From: Schleiferiaceae bacterium
GTDB taxonomy: Bacteria > Bacteroidota > Bacteroidia > Flavobacteriales > Schleiferiaceae
Direction: 5' to 3'
NCBI GenBank assembly: GCA_030829675.1
Contig: JAURAE010000003.1
Coordinates: forward strand, 1-37,001
DNA length: 37,001 bases
Position 1 is the stretch's first letter, and each line of letters starts with the position of its first letter. The notes under the pieces were generated by a model. It did not search any database, was not told where the DNA came from, and saw only the letters and a list, made by a program, of their open reading frames with translations. The position numbers were made by a program, and so were the translations under genes. Below, piece after piece: positions 1-6,605 of the stretch.

Positions 1-149
1 TCAAAACCAAGAAAAGGTTTAATAAAAGTAAAAGTTGGCAATAGTTGCATTGCAAGGCCTTACCGGGCAATAATTCACTCAACCTGATCTGGTTCATCTA
101 TTCGATTTACATTCGACCTTTTCTCCAGAACGTCTACAAGGAAAAGAAA

Positions 150-180
150 GCCTGGAAACACAGTTTCCGGGCTTTTTTTT
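150..180 (+). terminator. Rho-independent terminator
   Basis: A ten-pair stem (gcctggaaac / gtttccgggc, one G-T pair) with a 3-nt loop is followed by eight T residues. It reads on the + strand and must serve a gene or RNA that lies mostly left of the window. Confidence 0.8.
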
Positions 181-223
181 ATGCCCGCACTTGTGCTCGC
201 ACAAAAGTGCAGGGCATAAAAAA
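175..223. repeat. Long near-perfect palindrome (hairpin)
   Basis: Six T, then ATGCCC GCACTTGTGC, a tc loop, GCACAAAAGTGC, a single bulged A, GGGCAT and six A: the two arms pair over almost their whole length (about 22 pairs, with small bulges). The 5' arm uses the T-tract of the terminator at 150-180. With T on the left and A on the right it is not a normal terminator on either strand for a flanking gene; its role is unknown. Confidence 0.7.
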
Positions 224-278
224 GACAACGAGCGCTGTGCGCTTGAAGGCTTTCTTTTCATTGTTCAGCACCCACTAC

Positions 279-315
279 AGGTCCGCCAATCCTTGCGTAG
301 CAAGGTTGGCAATCC
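279..315 (+). repeat. 37-bp hairpin repeat, copy 1
   Basis: The segment aggtccgcc...ggcaatcc recurs at 1392-1428 with one substitution (T versus C in the loop). The core GCCAA-T-CCTTGC / GCAAGG-TTGGC folds into an 11-pair stem with one bulged T and a 3-nt loop. The two copies are in the same orientation and bracket the beta-barrel gene at 600-1214. It looks like a short intergenic palindromic element (REP-like); no transposase of the RAYT type is in the window. Confidence 0.75.
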
Positions 316-510
316 GGTCTCCGCTGCCAAGAAACCCATTGAAGGAAACTTCATAGGGTCTCTTAGTTTACCCTGTTGAACATCGTACAGTGTTACTGTT
401 CCAGGGCTTATGCAATTTGGGGTTGAATTTCTTTGGACCACTTAACCACACATTAACCTTTTTTCTAGACTGTCCGGGTAACGACGATAGTCTTTGCTTA
501 CAAAAGGCAT

Positions 511-537
511 AAAAAAACCAACACAATCGCTGGTTTT
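511..537 (-). terminator. Terminator of the beta-barrel gene
   Basis: On the minus strand AAAACCA, a 10-nt loop and TGGTTTT form a seven-pair stem that runs into a T-tract (plus-strand A run 511-517). It lies about 60 nt downstream of the stop codon of the minus-strand gene at 600-1214. Confidence 0.6.
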
Positions 538-599
538 CAGTCCTCAATAGGGTTCCTTGGCCGCAAGCCCAAAAACCCTTTAGTTTAACGGTAAATGCG

Positions 600-1214
600 C
601 TAAAATTTCAACTTAACAAACAAATCGAAGGTATTTGAACTCATTTCAGTATCAATTGTGCTTTGGCTTTGAGACAATTCCAAAAAATTATATTGAATAT
701 TATGTACGATGCCTATTGCTGTGTTTGAATAAATATCATAGCTAATTCCTAATCTGGCTTGTGCACCCATAGACCAATTGTCAAATTGGAATTCTTCGGT
801 AGATCCAATGTATCTGTAGGTGTCCTCAATGATATGATTGACAAAAACACCTCCACTCGCAATGAGCGCTGTCTTGTCGAACAAATATTTATTTGAGTTT
901 AGAAGGAAAGGGACTCTTACGATTCCACGAGTTTGGTTAAAGTTTCCCTTGTCGTTGAAACCATTACCATTAAGTCCCATCACAGCGATGCCCGATCCAA
1001 AGCCCAGATTTTCATTTATTTGGTATATCCCCAATATTTCGGTACTCGTTGTGTTCAGCCTCGTATTAAATCCTCCATTATTAATAACGCTAGAGCCATT
1101 TCCGTAGGAAAATTGTAGGTTAAACTTAGAAAGTTGATTCGTTTGAGCGTTTGCGGACCACGAAACAGCCAGGACAAAAACTGAGATCGCTAAGGCAGAT
1201 AGTTTTTTTTTCAT
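600..1214 (-). CDS. Outer-membrane beta-barrel protein
   Basis: A 204-residue protein with a clear Sec signal peptide (MKKKLSAL...SANAQ, cleavage after about residue 23). The mature part is rich in alternating polar/aromatic strands and Gly/Asn turns (for example around SNTAIGIVHNIQYNF), and it ends in an aromatic residue (DLFVKLKF), as outer-membrane barrels do. This fits the small porin-like family with eight or so strands found widely in Bacteroidota; no specific substrate can be read from it. The gene stands alone: it is bracketed by the two copies of the 37-bp hairpin repeat and has its own terminator. The start is supported by the signal peptide. It is convincing as an outer-membrane protein, but the function is unknown. 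Confidence 0.8.
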   Translation of the reverse strand: MKKKLSALAISVFVLAVSWSANAQTNQLSKFNLQFSYGNGSSVINNGGFNTRLNTTSTEILGIYQINENLGFGSGIAVMGLNGNGFNDKGNFNQTRGIVRVPFLLNSNKYLFDKTALIASGGVFVNHIIEDTYRYIGSTEEFQFDNWSMGAQARLGISYDIYSNTAIGIVHNIQYNFLELSQSQSTIDTEMSSNTFDLFVKLKF

Positions 1215-1391
1215 TTTAGAATATCTATTATGTGGGATGAAACGGGAGAGTTCACATTATATTGTTGATGTGCAGAAAATGATGTGCAAAAAGTTACGCA
1301 ACGCCACACGGCTGTTTGGGTTGCTTAGCGGGGCAGGAATTGCACAGCTTTGTCCCACTCGTGGAACCAGAACTCCTTTCAATCAAGATTT

Positions 1392-1428
1392 AGGTCCGCC
1401 AATCCTTGCGCAGCAAGGTTGGCAATCC
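1392..1428 (+). repeat. 37-bp hairpin repeat, copy 2
   Basis: Second copy of the element at 279-315, 36 of 37 bases identical and in the same orientation. It lies in the 293-bp gap between the beta-barrel gene and the polysaccharide operon. The track ORF 1237..1437 is largely a translation of this repeat and is not a gene; I see nothing else in 1215-1471. Confidence 0.75.
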
Positions 1429-1471
1429 TGCCTTTAATAACAATCCGCGCTATTCAAGAATTTTGAAGTCG

Positions 1472-1479
1472 TACCTTTG
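1472..1479 (+). promoter_or_regulatory. Flavobacterial -7 promoter element
   Basis: TACCTTTG is a perfect match to the Bacteroidota -7 consensus TAnnTTTG. It lies 28 nt before the TTG start codon at 1508, so the transcript would have a leader of about 20 nt. No good -33 TTG element is visible at the usual spacing. It most likely drives the first polysaccharide operon. Confidence 0.55.
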
Positions 1480-1507
1480 AAAGTAACTAAGCACTGCCGT
1501 TTCAACA

Positions 1508-2386
1508 TTGACTTCAACGCACACTCATATCGCCGCCCAACAGCTGCACATAGCGGTACTTCAAACGCTGCGGTATTTTGAGTTTTTTGAGCATGCATTG
1601 TACGGCGAAGAGGTCCATAAATATTTGACCATTAAGTCCACCCGGGACCAATTATCTTCTGCCCTCAATCACCTTTGCACAACTGGAGATATTGTATCGA
1701 AAGACGGACTCTACGCCTTGAATAAAGGGCACATTGAGATTCGATTGAGGCACACCAAAAGGAACCAGAAAATGATGAAAGCCGCGAAGAGGGTTGGGGC
1801 GTTCATTCATCGTTTCCCCTACGTTCGCGGGGTCTATTTATCAGGGTCTTTATCCAAACATGGAATTACCAGGAAGGACGATGATCTCGACTTTTTCATC
1901 ATTACTAAAGCGGGCCGCGTATGGGCCGCGAAGTTGTTGCTCATTGCGTTTAAAAAGATTGTGCTACTCAACAGAGAAAAGTATTTCTGTATCAACCTGT
2001 TGATGAGCGAGGAGGAATTGGTCCTGAATAAGAAAAACATCTACATCGCCACTGAGGCCGCTTCTCTAGTGGCGTTGACCAACGAGCCTTTGCTCCATGC
2101 TTTTTTCGCCGCGAACCCATGGGTACAGCATCAGTTCCCTAATCTGGAATTGCAACCTCAAAAGGAGCGCCGTAAGGGATTCAGGCCGTTGGAAGCAACC
2201 TTGGAATTCATAGGCGGGCAGGCGTTGGAACGCAAGGCCCATCGCCTGTTTACGAAACACGTGGAACAGCAACGCAAAGCGAGCGGCTATTACGATACAT
2301 CGGAAGGTGTAAGTGCGTATTTTCCACATAGCGTAGAAGAACAATTACTGGCGCACCTCGCGCAGAAATCGGACAATCATGAATAG
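1508..2386 (+). CDS. Winged-helix/nucleotidyltransferase-domain protein
   Basis: A 292-residue cytoplasmic protein. Residues about 15-75 look like a winged-helix fold (helices followed by a GDIVSKDGLYALN wing). Residues about 100-200 carry a Pol-beta-type nucleotidyltransferase signature: GS at 113-114, then DLDFF with Asp126 and Asp128 at the expected spacing for the metal-binding pair. The rest is helical. The start is TTG: the frame opens only after the TAA at 1484 and has no ATG before conserved sequence. It overlaps the next gene (Wzz-like) by 8 nt, so it is part of the polysaccharide operon. The reaction and substrate are unknown; a sugar- or protein-modifying nucleotidyl transfer, or a regulator of the operon, are both possible. 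Confidence 0.65.
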   Translation: MTSTHTHIAAQQLHIAVLQTLRYFEFFEHALYGEEVHKYLTIKSTRDQLSSALNHLCTTGDIVSKDGLYALNKGHIEIRLRHTKRNQKMMKAAKRVGAFIHRFPYVRGVYLSGSLSKHGITRKDDDLDFFIITKAGRVWAAKLLLIAFKKIVLLNREKYFCINLLMSEEELVLNKKNIYIATEAASLVALTNEPLLHAFFAANPWVQHQFPNLELQPQKERRKGFRPLEATLEFIGGQALERKAHRLFTKHVEQQRKASGYYDTSEGVSAYFPHSVEEQLLAHLAQKSDNHE

Positions 2387-3119
2387 AAAAAATCTAGTAT
2401 TCTCCATTGTTGTAGCCTTGGTGGCAGGAGTTATTATGCTATTTAAACCGGCCAAATTCAAAGCGGAAAGCACCTTTTTCGTTCCGTTGACCTTACTTGA
2501 AAAGCAGATCGACCAAAACGGGATGGGCTTCGGCTCGCCAGTTGAGGTAGATGCGCATCTGGAATTAATGGACAGTCGAACCATTGGATTATTGGTCGAG
2601 GAGAAGTTTGGCCCTCAAACTACCTACGAAGTTAGCCGTACGCGCAACGGTGCGGTTTTGTTGGAAACACTGGCCCCTGAGGCCCAACTGGCGGCGGATG
2701 CGGCGAATGCCATTGTGGTGTTGACGGATTCTGTCAAGCAGCAGATGCTTCGTCAGAATGTGGGGCAGAGTTTGGGGTTTGTGGATGAACGCACTAAGGA
2801 ATTGGCCACCGAAAGTGAGGCCCTTCGAAAAGTTCTAGACTCTCTTCGATTCGAGGCACAAACGGATTCTTTAGCATTGGCTGCGCTGCTCTTTCAAAAG
2901 GAGCGTCAATACGGGGCAGCTGTGGTGGAGTGGACACAAGCTCAGCGCAAGCAAGAGGAACTCAAAGGCTACCTTCAGGCTCCAGCTCCAAAATCATATA
3001 TCATTTTCGAAGCCGTTGCTCCGACGAGTCCAGCGGGCCTGCCTTGGTGGGCTGCCGGCATACTTGCCGGAATATTGACTCTAGTAGGTCTTTGGGCGGT
3101 TGATGTGATGAAAAAATAA
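2379..3119 (+). CDS. Wzz-like polysaccharide chain-length/co-polymerase protein
   Basis: A 246-residue inner-membrane protein with one membrane segment at each end (about residues 6-22 and 220-240) and a periplasmic helical region between them with coiled-coil character (about 120-200). Just before the second membrane segment is a proline-containing stretch (VAPTSPAGLPWW), the hallmark position of the Wzz/PCP family. It lacks the cytoplasmic tyrosine-kinase domain seen in some co-polymerases. It is shorter than a usual Wzz (about 300-370). It overlaps the upstream gene by 8 nt and is followed after 7 nt by an O-antigen ligase-like gene, which supports a role in setting polymer length. A second such protein is encoded at 28943-29950. 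Confidence 0.75.
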   Translation: MNRKNLVFSIVVALVAGVIMLFKPAKFKAESTFFVPLTLLEKQIDQNGMGFGSPVEVDAHLELMDSRTIGLLVEEKFGPQTTYEVSRTRNGAVLLETLAPEAQLAADAANAIVVLTDSVKQQMLRQNVGQSLGFVDERTKELATESEALRKVLDSLRFEAQTDSLALAALLFQKERQYGAAVVEWTQAQRKQEELKGYLQAPAPKSYIIFEAVAPTSPAGLPWWAAGILAGILTLVGLWAVDVMKK

Positions 3120-3126
3120 CGCTTCG

Positions 3127-4491
3127 ATGCACCTTGCGCCTCGGTTTCTCAAAGCTCTTTTGCCGGTGTTGGCGTTCCTTGCTGCGCTGTGGTGGACCGA
3201 GCATTGGGCCTTGGTATTTCTTGGGCTTTCAGCCCTTACGGTCGCGGTAATTATTTACGAAAAGAATTGGCAAATCCCTGCCTTTCGAGCGCTCGCGGCG
3301 GTACTGCCCTGGAGTGTAAAGGTGGATTTAGATGCGGTGAGTATGATGTTGCCTGGCGAATGGGGCATAGGTGTGCTTGCCATGGTGGTGGTGCTGTTTA
3401 TGGCGAAGGAACAATCTTGGCCGAAGGGTTGGAAGAATTGGCTCCCCATAGTCTGGATCCTATCTTTTGTCCTGCCCGTAGTACTGAGTTCAATGCTCAA
3501 AGTGAGCGTAAAATTTGCCTTGATCAACGCCATATACGTCGTGGTTTTCTACTACGGCACCTTGAATTTTGGCAGGGAAGAAGCCCATCGTTGGATTAGA
3601 AATTACTTCATTTCTTTCGTGGGCGTAGCGCTGTGGGGTTGGGCCCAATTCTACCAGTACGACTTCAACCCCATCACTATCGTGGGGATCTTCAAACCGT
3701 TCTACTATTCGAGCACCTTTGTGGGTGCCGTGGCGGCCATCTTCGCAGGATATTTCATTGGTCTTGTGCCCCAATCACGCAAGAATCTAATCTTTTCCCT
3801 GGTCGCAGTGGCCATAGTGGTGCTCTCTGAATCTCGAGCTGCCTTGCTGTCTCTGGTGGTGATGCTCTTTGCCCTCGGTCTACTGCGCCTGCCCAAACCT
3901 GCCCGCATCATTGCGCCGGCTTTGATCATAGCTCTCGGTTTTCTTGCCATCGGCCCAGAAAAGATTCGTGAGGCCTTTACTTACAACACTGTCGAAAGCC
4001 ACGACCCCAATGCCAATGTGTTCGAAGAAACGCTTTCGGTAACGAATGTGCAGACGGACGTTAGTAATATGGAACGATTAAACCGTTGGGTGTCGGCCCT
4101 TAAAATGTTCCAGGAACGACCTCATATGGGCTTTGGACCGGGGACCTACCAGTTCCAGTACATCCCTTTTCAAGAGGCAGGACTGAAGAATAGATTGAGT
4201 GTGCGCAATCCAGATGATGTGCCGCAAGGCTCGGGAGGATCTGCACACAGTGAATTATTGCTGCAGCTTAGCGAGAACGGTTGGCCTTCGGTCTTGGTCT
4301 TTGTGTTGATGCTGGGGCTTTGGATGAGGCGCGGTTTGTGGGCCTCCGCGAAGATGCATTGGGTGCCTTATGTTTTGGGCTTGACCACCTACGTATTTCA
4401 TATGAACGTCAATAATTTCCTGAATCAACCCGGATTTGCCTTCCTCTTTTGGACCTTTGGGGCGATGATAATGATCAAAAGCCATGAGTGA
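3127..4491 (+). CDS. O-antigen ligase/polymerase family membrane protein (copy 1)
   Basis: A 454-residue polytopic protein with about ten to twelve hydrophobic segments. A long extracytoplasmic loop (about residues 280-385) holds the family's conserved pieces: NRWVSALKMFQERPHMGFGPGTY and SAHSELLLQLSENG. These match the Wzy_C/WaaL-type ligases and polymerases that join or polymerise undecaprenyl-linked glycans on the periplasmic face. The loop is strikingly similar to that of the ligase-like protein at 29954-31390 (RxNRWxSAxxMFxxRPxxGxGPGTYxF). The gene lies 7 nt after the Wzz-like gene and overlaps the methyltransferase by 8 nt. Ligase and polymerase activity cannot be told apart from sequence. 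Confidence 0.8.
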   Translation: MHLAPRFLKALLPVLAFLAALWWTEHWALVFLGLSALTVAVIIYEKNWQIPAFRALAAVLPWSVKVDLDAVSMMLPGEWGIGVLAMVVVLFMAKEQSWPKGWKNWLPIVWILSFVLPVVLSSMLKVSVKFALINAIYVVVFYYGTLNFGREEAHRWIRNYFISFVGVALWGWAQFYQYDFNPITIVGIFKPFYYSSTFVGAVAAIFAGYFIGLVPQSRKNLIFSLVAVAIVVLSESRAALLSLVVMLFALGLLRLPKPARIIAPALIIALGFLAIGPEKIREAFTYNTVESHDPNANVFEETLSVTNVQTDVSNMERLNRWVSALKMFQERPHMGFGPGTYQFQYIPFQEAGLKNRLSVRNPDDVPQGSGGSAHSELLLQLSENGWPSVLVFVLMLGLWMRRGLWASAKMHWVPYVLGLTTYVFHMNVNNFLNQPGFAFLFWTFGAMIMIKSHE

Positions 4492-5278
4492 GCAGTATTA
4501 CGAAGAGGTGGGGGCCTATTACGATAAGGATGCCGTGGACTTCGAGCGTCGCTATTGGCAAAATGATGCATTGCAGCGCATACGCCAGAGCTTCCGCGAA
4601 CACGTGCGTCAGCACGAATTTTCATGCATGCTCGAGGTGGGCTTTGGTCCTGGATTCGACCTCACGCATTTCGCACAAACCCACCCTCAGGCCGAAGTGT
4701 ACGGGGTGGATATTAGCGCTGAGATGGTGCGTATAGCCCAGGGGAAGATCGACGAAGGGAAGTTTACCAATGCCCGTGTCGCACAAGGCAGTGTGGAAGA
4801 TATTGAAAGCAGATTTCCCGAAGTCCGCTACGACATGATCTATGTATTCTTCGGCGCCCTGAATACCGTGGACGACCTAGGTTTGGCGATGAAGGAACTT
4901 GAAAAATTATTGATGCCCGGTGGTCGGATGGTGCTCACCTTCGTCAACAAATGGTATGTGGGAGGCATGGCAATCGAACTATTGAAGGGCAAACCAAAAT
5001 GGGCCTTTGCCCGACTTAAGAAAGTTTGGGGCGGGTATTCCCCAACCCAATTCCTTGCTTCCAAATGCTACACCACGGGTGAAGTCAAACGTTCCACAAC
5101 ACTGTCGTGCGTCGACCAGCGTGGGTACAGCATCTTGTTCCCGGCTTGGTATTACCACAAGATTCACAAACTACTCCCGCGAAAGGTCCGTATGCTGCTC
5201 TGGCGCTGGGACCAAAGCCTGTCCCGCACCACCGTGGGTACCTTAGGCGAATACATGCTTTACGAGTTTCGCAAATAA
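4484..5278 (+). CDS. Class I SAM-dependent methyltransferase
   Basis: A 264-residue cytoplasmic enzyme. Motif I is LEVGFGPGFDL (about residues 47-57), followed by the acidic end of strand 2 in VYGVDISAEM and by YDMIYVFFGALNTV as the motif for strand 4. This is the Methyltransf_11/25 type of small-molecule methyltransferase. It starts inside the end of the ligase gene (8-nt overlap, atgagtga), so it is translationally coupled to the polysaccharide operon; a glycan or lipid carrier substrate is a fair inference, but not proven. Its 3' end overlaps the convergent epimerase-like gene by 19 nt. Confidence 0.8.
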   Translation: MSEQYYEEVGAYYDKDAVDFERRYWQNDALQRIRQSFREHVRQHEFSCMLEVGFGPGFDLTHFAQTHPQAEVYGVDISAEMVRIAQGKIDEGKFTNARVAQGSVEDIESRFPEVRYDMIYVFFGALNTVDDLGLAMKELEKLLMPGGRMVLTFVNKWYVGGMAIELLKGKPKWAFARLKKVWGGYSPTQFLASKCYTTGEVKRSTTLSCVDQRGYSILFPAWYYHKIHKLLPRKVRMLLWRWDQSLSRTTVGTLGEYMLYEFRK

Positions 5279-6201
5279 TTGGCCACCACATCTTCGACCA
5301 TGGTGCGCCAATCAGGGAATTTTAAAGAATAACGGGCCTTCCAATACCCATGTTTGGTGCCCAGTGGAATAGACGAAGTCAAGGCTTCCGCAATGGTTTT
5401 TCCATAATGATTGACCAATTCCTTCTCGGTCATCACACGCACCTCACCGCCCAAGGTCGAGGCGACGGCTTCGGCAAAATCTCCTTGCCGCACTGCTTCA
5501 CCACCGTATAGGTTGTAGCGTTCCCCGGGCTCCCCATGTAGGGCAATATGAAGGAGTTGGCCGGCGACATCCCTAATGTGTACCAAATTCATCATGGCAT
5601 CTCCCGAGCCTATTTGCGCCACTGCCCCCGTGGCTTTGAAGGGCCTCAAGTAGAAGGCTTCAAACCAAGACTCTGGCCCAAAAATCCAAGCCGGATAGGC
5701 TATTCTGATATCCATTTTCAAAGAGCCTTCTTTCCAAGGCCGTTCTGCCCGCTCGTACGCTCGAGCGTAGGCGATGGGGCGTTCTTCTGTACCTTCCAAT
5801 ACCGCCGAAGTGTGATTGCCATACATCAACGTACCGCTGCAGTACACCAGTTTGACCGGGTGTGGGAGTGCCTCCAAAAGCTCCTTTAATCGTCGATTCG
5901 CCCCTTCTCCTTTGCGCGCTGCCCTGAATCTTTTTCTATCGGTGCTTCCTGCCATTCGGGCACAATGGAAAACAACCGAAGGCGGATACTTATCCAACCA
6001 TTTTTGGCCAATTTCCCCAAGCGGCATCATCAGAAAATGTGTGCGCTCCATGATCTCTTCATGAATACTTTGGTACCCCACGGCCACAATTTGTGTAGAT
6101 GGATCGTCTTTGAAGCGCTCCAAAAGCTCAAACACGACATGTTTGCCGACATAGCCGGTGGCGCCGAGGACCCAGAGGTATTTGGGGGAGATTAGTTGCA
6201 T
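5260..6201 (-). CDS. NAD-dependent epimerase/dehydratase-family protein (atypical SDR)
   Basis: I take the start at 6201 (MQLISPKYLW), 15 codons inside the track ORF, because the dinucleotide-binding motif GATGYVG follows at residues 13-19 as usual. The product is then 313 residues. VVFHCARMAG and LVYCSGTLMYGNH fit strands 4 and 5 of an extended short-chain dehydrogenase, and NLVHIRDVAGQ is the typical late motif. The usual catalytic YxxxK is not present: the expected region reads AYARAYERAERP. The reaction may therefore be altered or lost, or the protein may bind nucleotide sugar without classical catalysis. The gene is convergent with the methyltransferase (19-nt overlap). A role in nucleotide-sugar metabolism is inferred from the neighbourhood. 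Confidence 0.7.
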   Translation of the reverse strand: MQLISPKYLWVLGATGYVGKHVVFELLERFKDDPSTQIVAVGYQSIHEEIMERTHFLMMPLGEIGQKWLDKYPPSVVFHCARMAGSTDRKRFRAARKGEGANRRLKELLEALPHPVKLVYCSGTLMYGNHTSAVLEGTEERPIAYARAYERAERPWKEGSLKMDIRIAYPAWIFGPESWFEAFYLRPFKATGAVAQIGSGDAMMNLVHIRDVAGQLLHIALHGEPGERYNLYGGEAVRQGDFAEAVASTLGGEVRVMTEKELVNHYGKTIAEALTSSIPLGTKHGYWKARYSLKFPDWRTMVEDVVANYLRNS

Positions 6202-6272
6202 AGGGCTAAAGTAGGGAATACCCCGGAGTGGTAGTGGCCTTAGCAACCGACTAGTTTTTTTTAAGTTTTTCT

Positions 6273-6280
6273 TATCTTTT
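6273..6280 (+). promoter_or_regulatory. Possible -7 promoter element
   Basis: TATCTTTT matches TAnnTTTG at seven of eight positions and lies 43 nt before the ATG of the small membrane protein. No clear -33 element. Confidence 0.3.
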
Positions 6281-6322
6281 CGGTAGCCAATTAAGCCTCA
6301 TCTTCACCAAAAATTAAACCGC

Positions 6323-6604
6323 ATGACCACACGTCTAAAGTCACTACTCATCGGCTCAGGTGCATTGTTGCTTGTGCCATTTATTGGGAGCCAATTTTCT
6401 CTAGAAGTACATTGGTCGGGATTCGATTACATCGTCGCCGCCATCTTACTGGGTGGAACGAGCTTCGTGCTTGACTTTGTGCTTACCAAGGCCAAAAACA
6501 AGCAAAGCCGCTGGGCGTGGGGCATTATAGTGGTGCTTGCCTTAGCCTTGGTTTGGGCGGAGTTGGCCGTTGGTGTGTTCGGCAGTCCCTTGGCGGGGAG
6601 TTAA
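6323..6604 (+). CDS. Small three-helix membrane protein
   Basis: A 93-residue protein with three hydrophobic segments (about residues 7-24, 35-54 and 65-87) and a short basic linker KAKNKQSRW between the second and third. The pattern 'PFIGSQF...W..FDYIVAAILLGGTSFVLDFV' resembles a small membrane family that recurs in Bacteroidota without a known function. It is a single gene with its own possible promoter; its stop codon is one base from that of the convergent SGNH/DUF1684 gene. I cannot assign a role. Confidence 0.6.
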   Translation: MTTRLKSLLIGSGALLLVPFIGSQFSLEVHWSGFDYIVAAILLGGTSFVLDFVLTKAKNKQSRWAWGIIVVLALALVWAELAVGVFGSPLAGS

Positions 6605-6605
6605 A

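Larger units (their letters stand above)
1..599. other. Intergenic region without a convincing gene
   Basis: No convincing coding sequence is visible here. The only long ORF in the track (45..356) runs through a rho-independent terminator, a long palindrome and a copy of a dispersed repeat, so it is not believable as a gene. The stretch holds the 3' terminator of something upstream of the window (150-180), a 49-nt palindrome (175-223), repeat copy 1 (279-315) and a minus-strand terminator (511-537). Bases 1-149 and 316-510 show nothing I recognise; I found no tRNA cloverleaf. Confidence 0.6.

Noticed and set aside
45-356. 103-aa ORF on + strand
   Set aside because: It reads through a rho-independent terminator, a 49-nt palindrome and a dispersed repeat; no start signal and no protein-like composition.
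1237-1437. 66-aa ORF on + strand
   Set aside because: Its C-terminal half is the translation of repeat copy 2; no family and no promoter.
5007-5325. Several ORFs overlapping the methyltransferase end
   Set aside because: All are frame shadows of the methyltransferase and epimerase-like genes, which show clear motifs.
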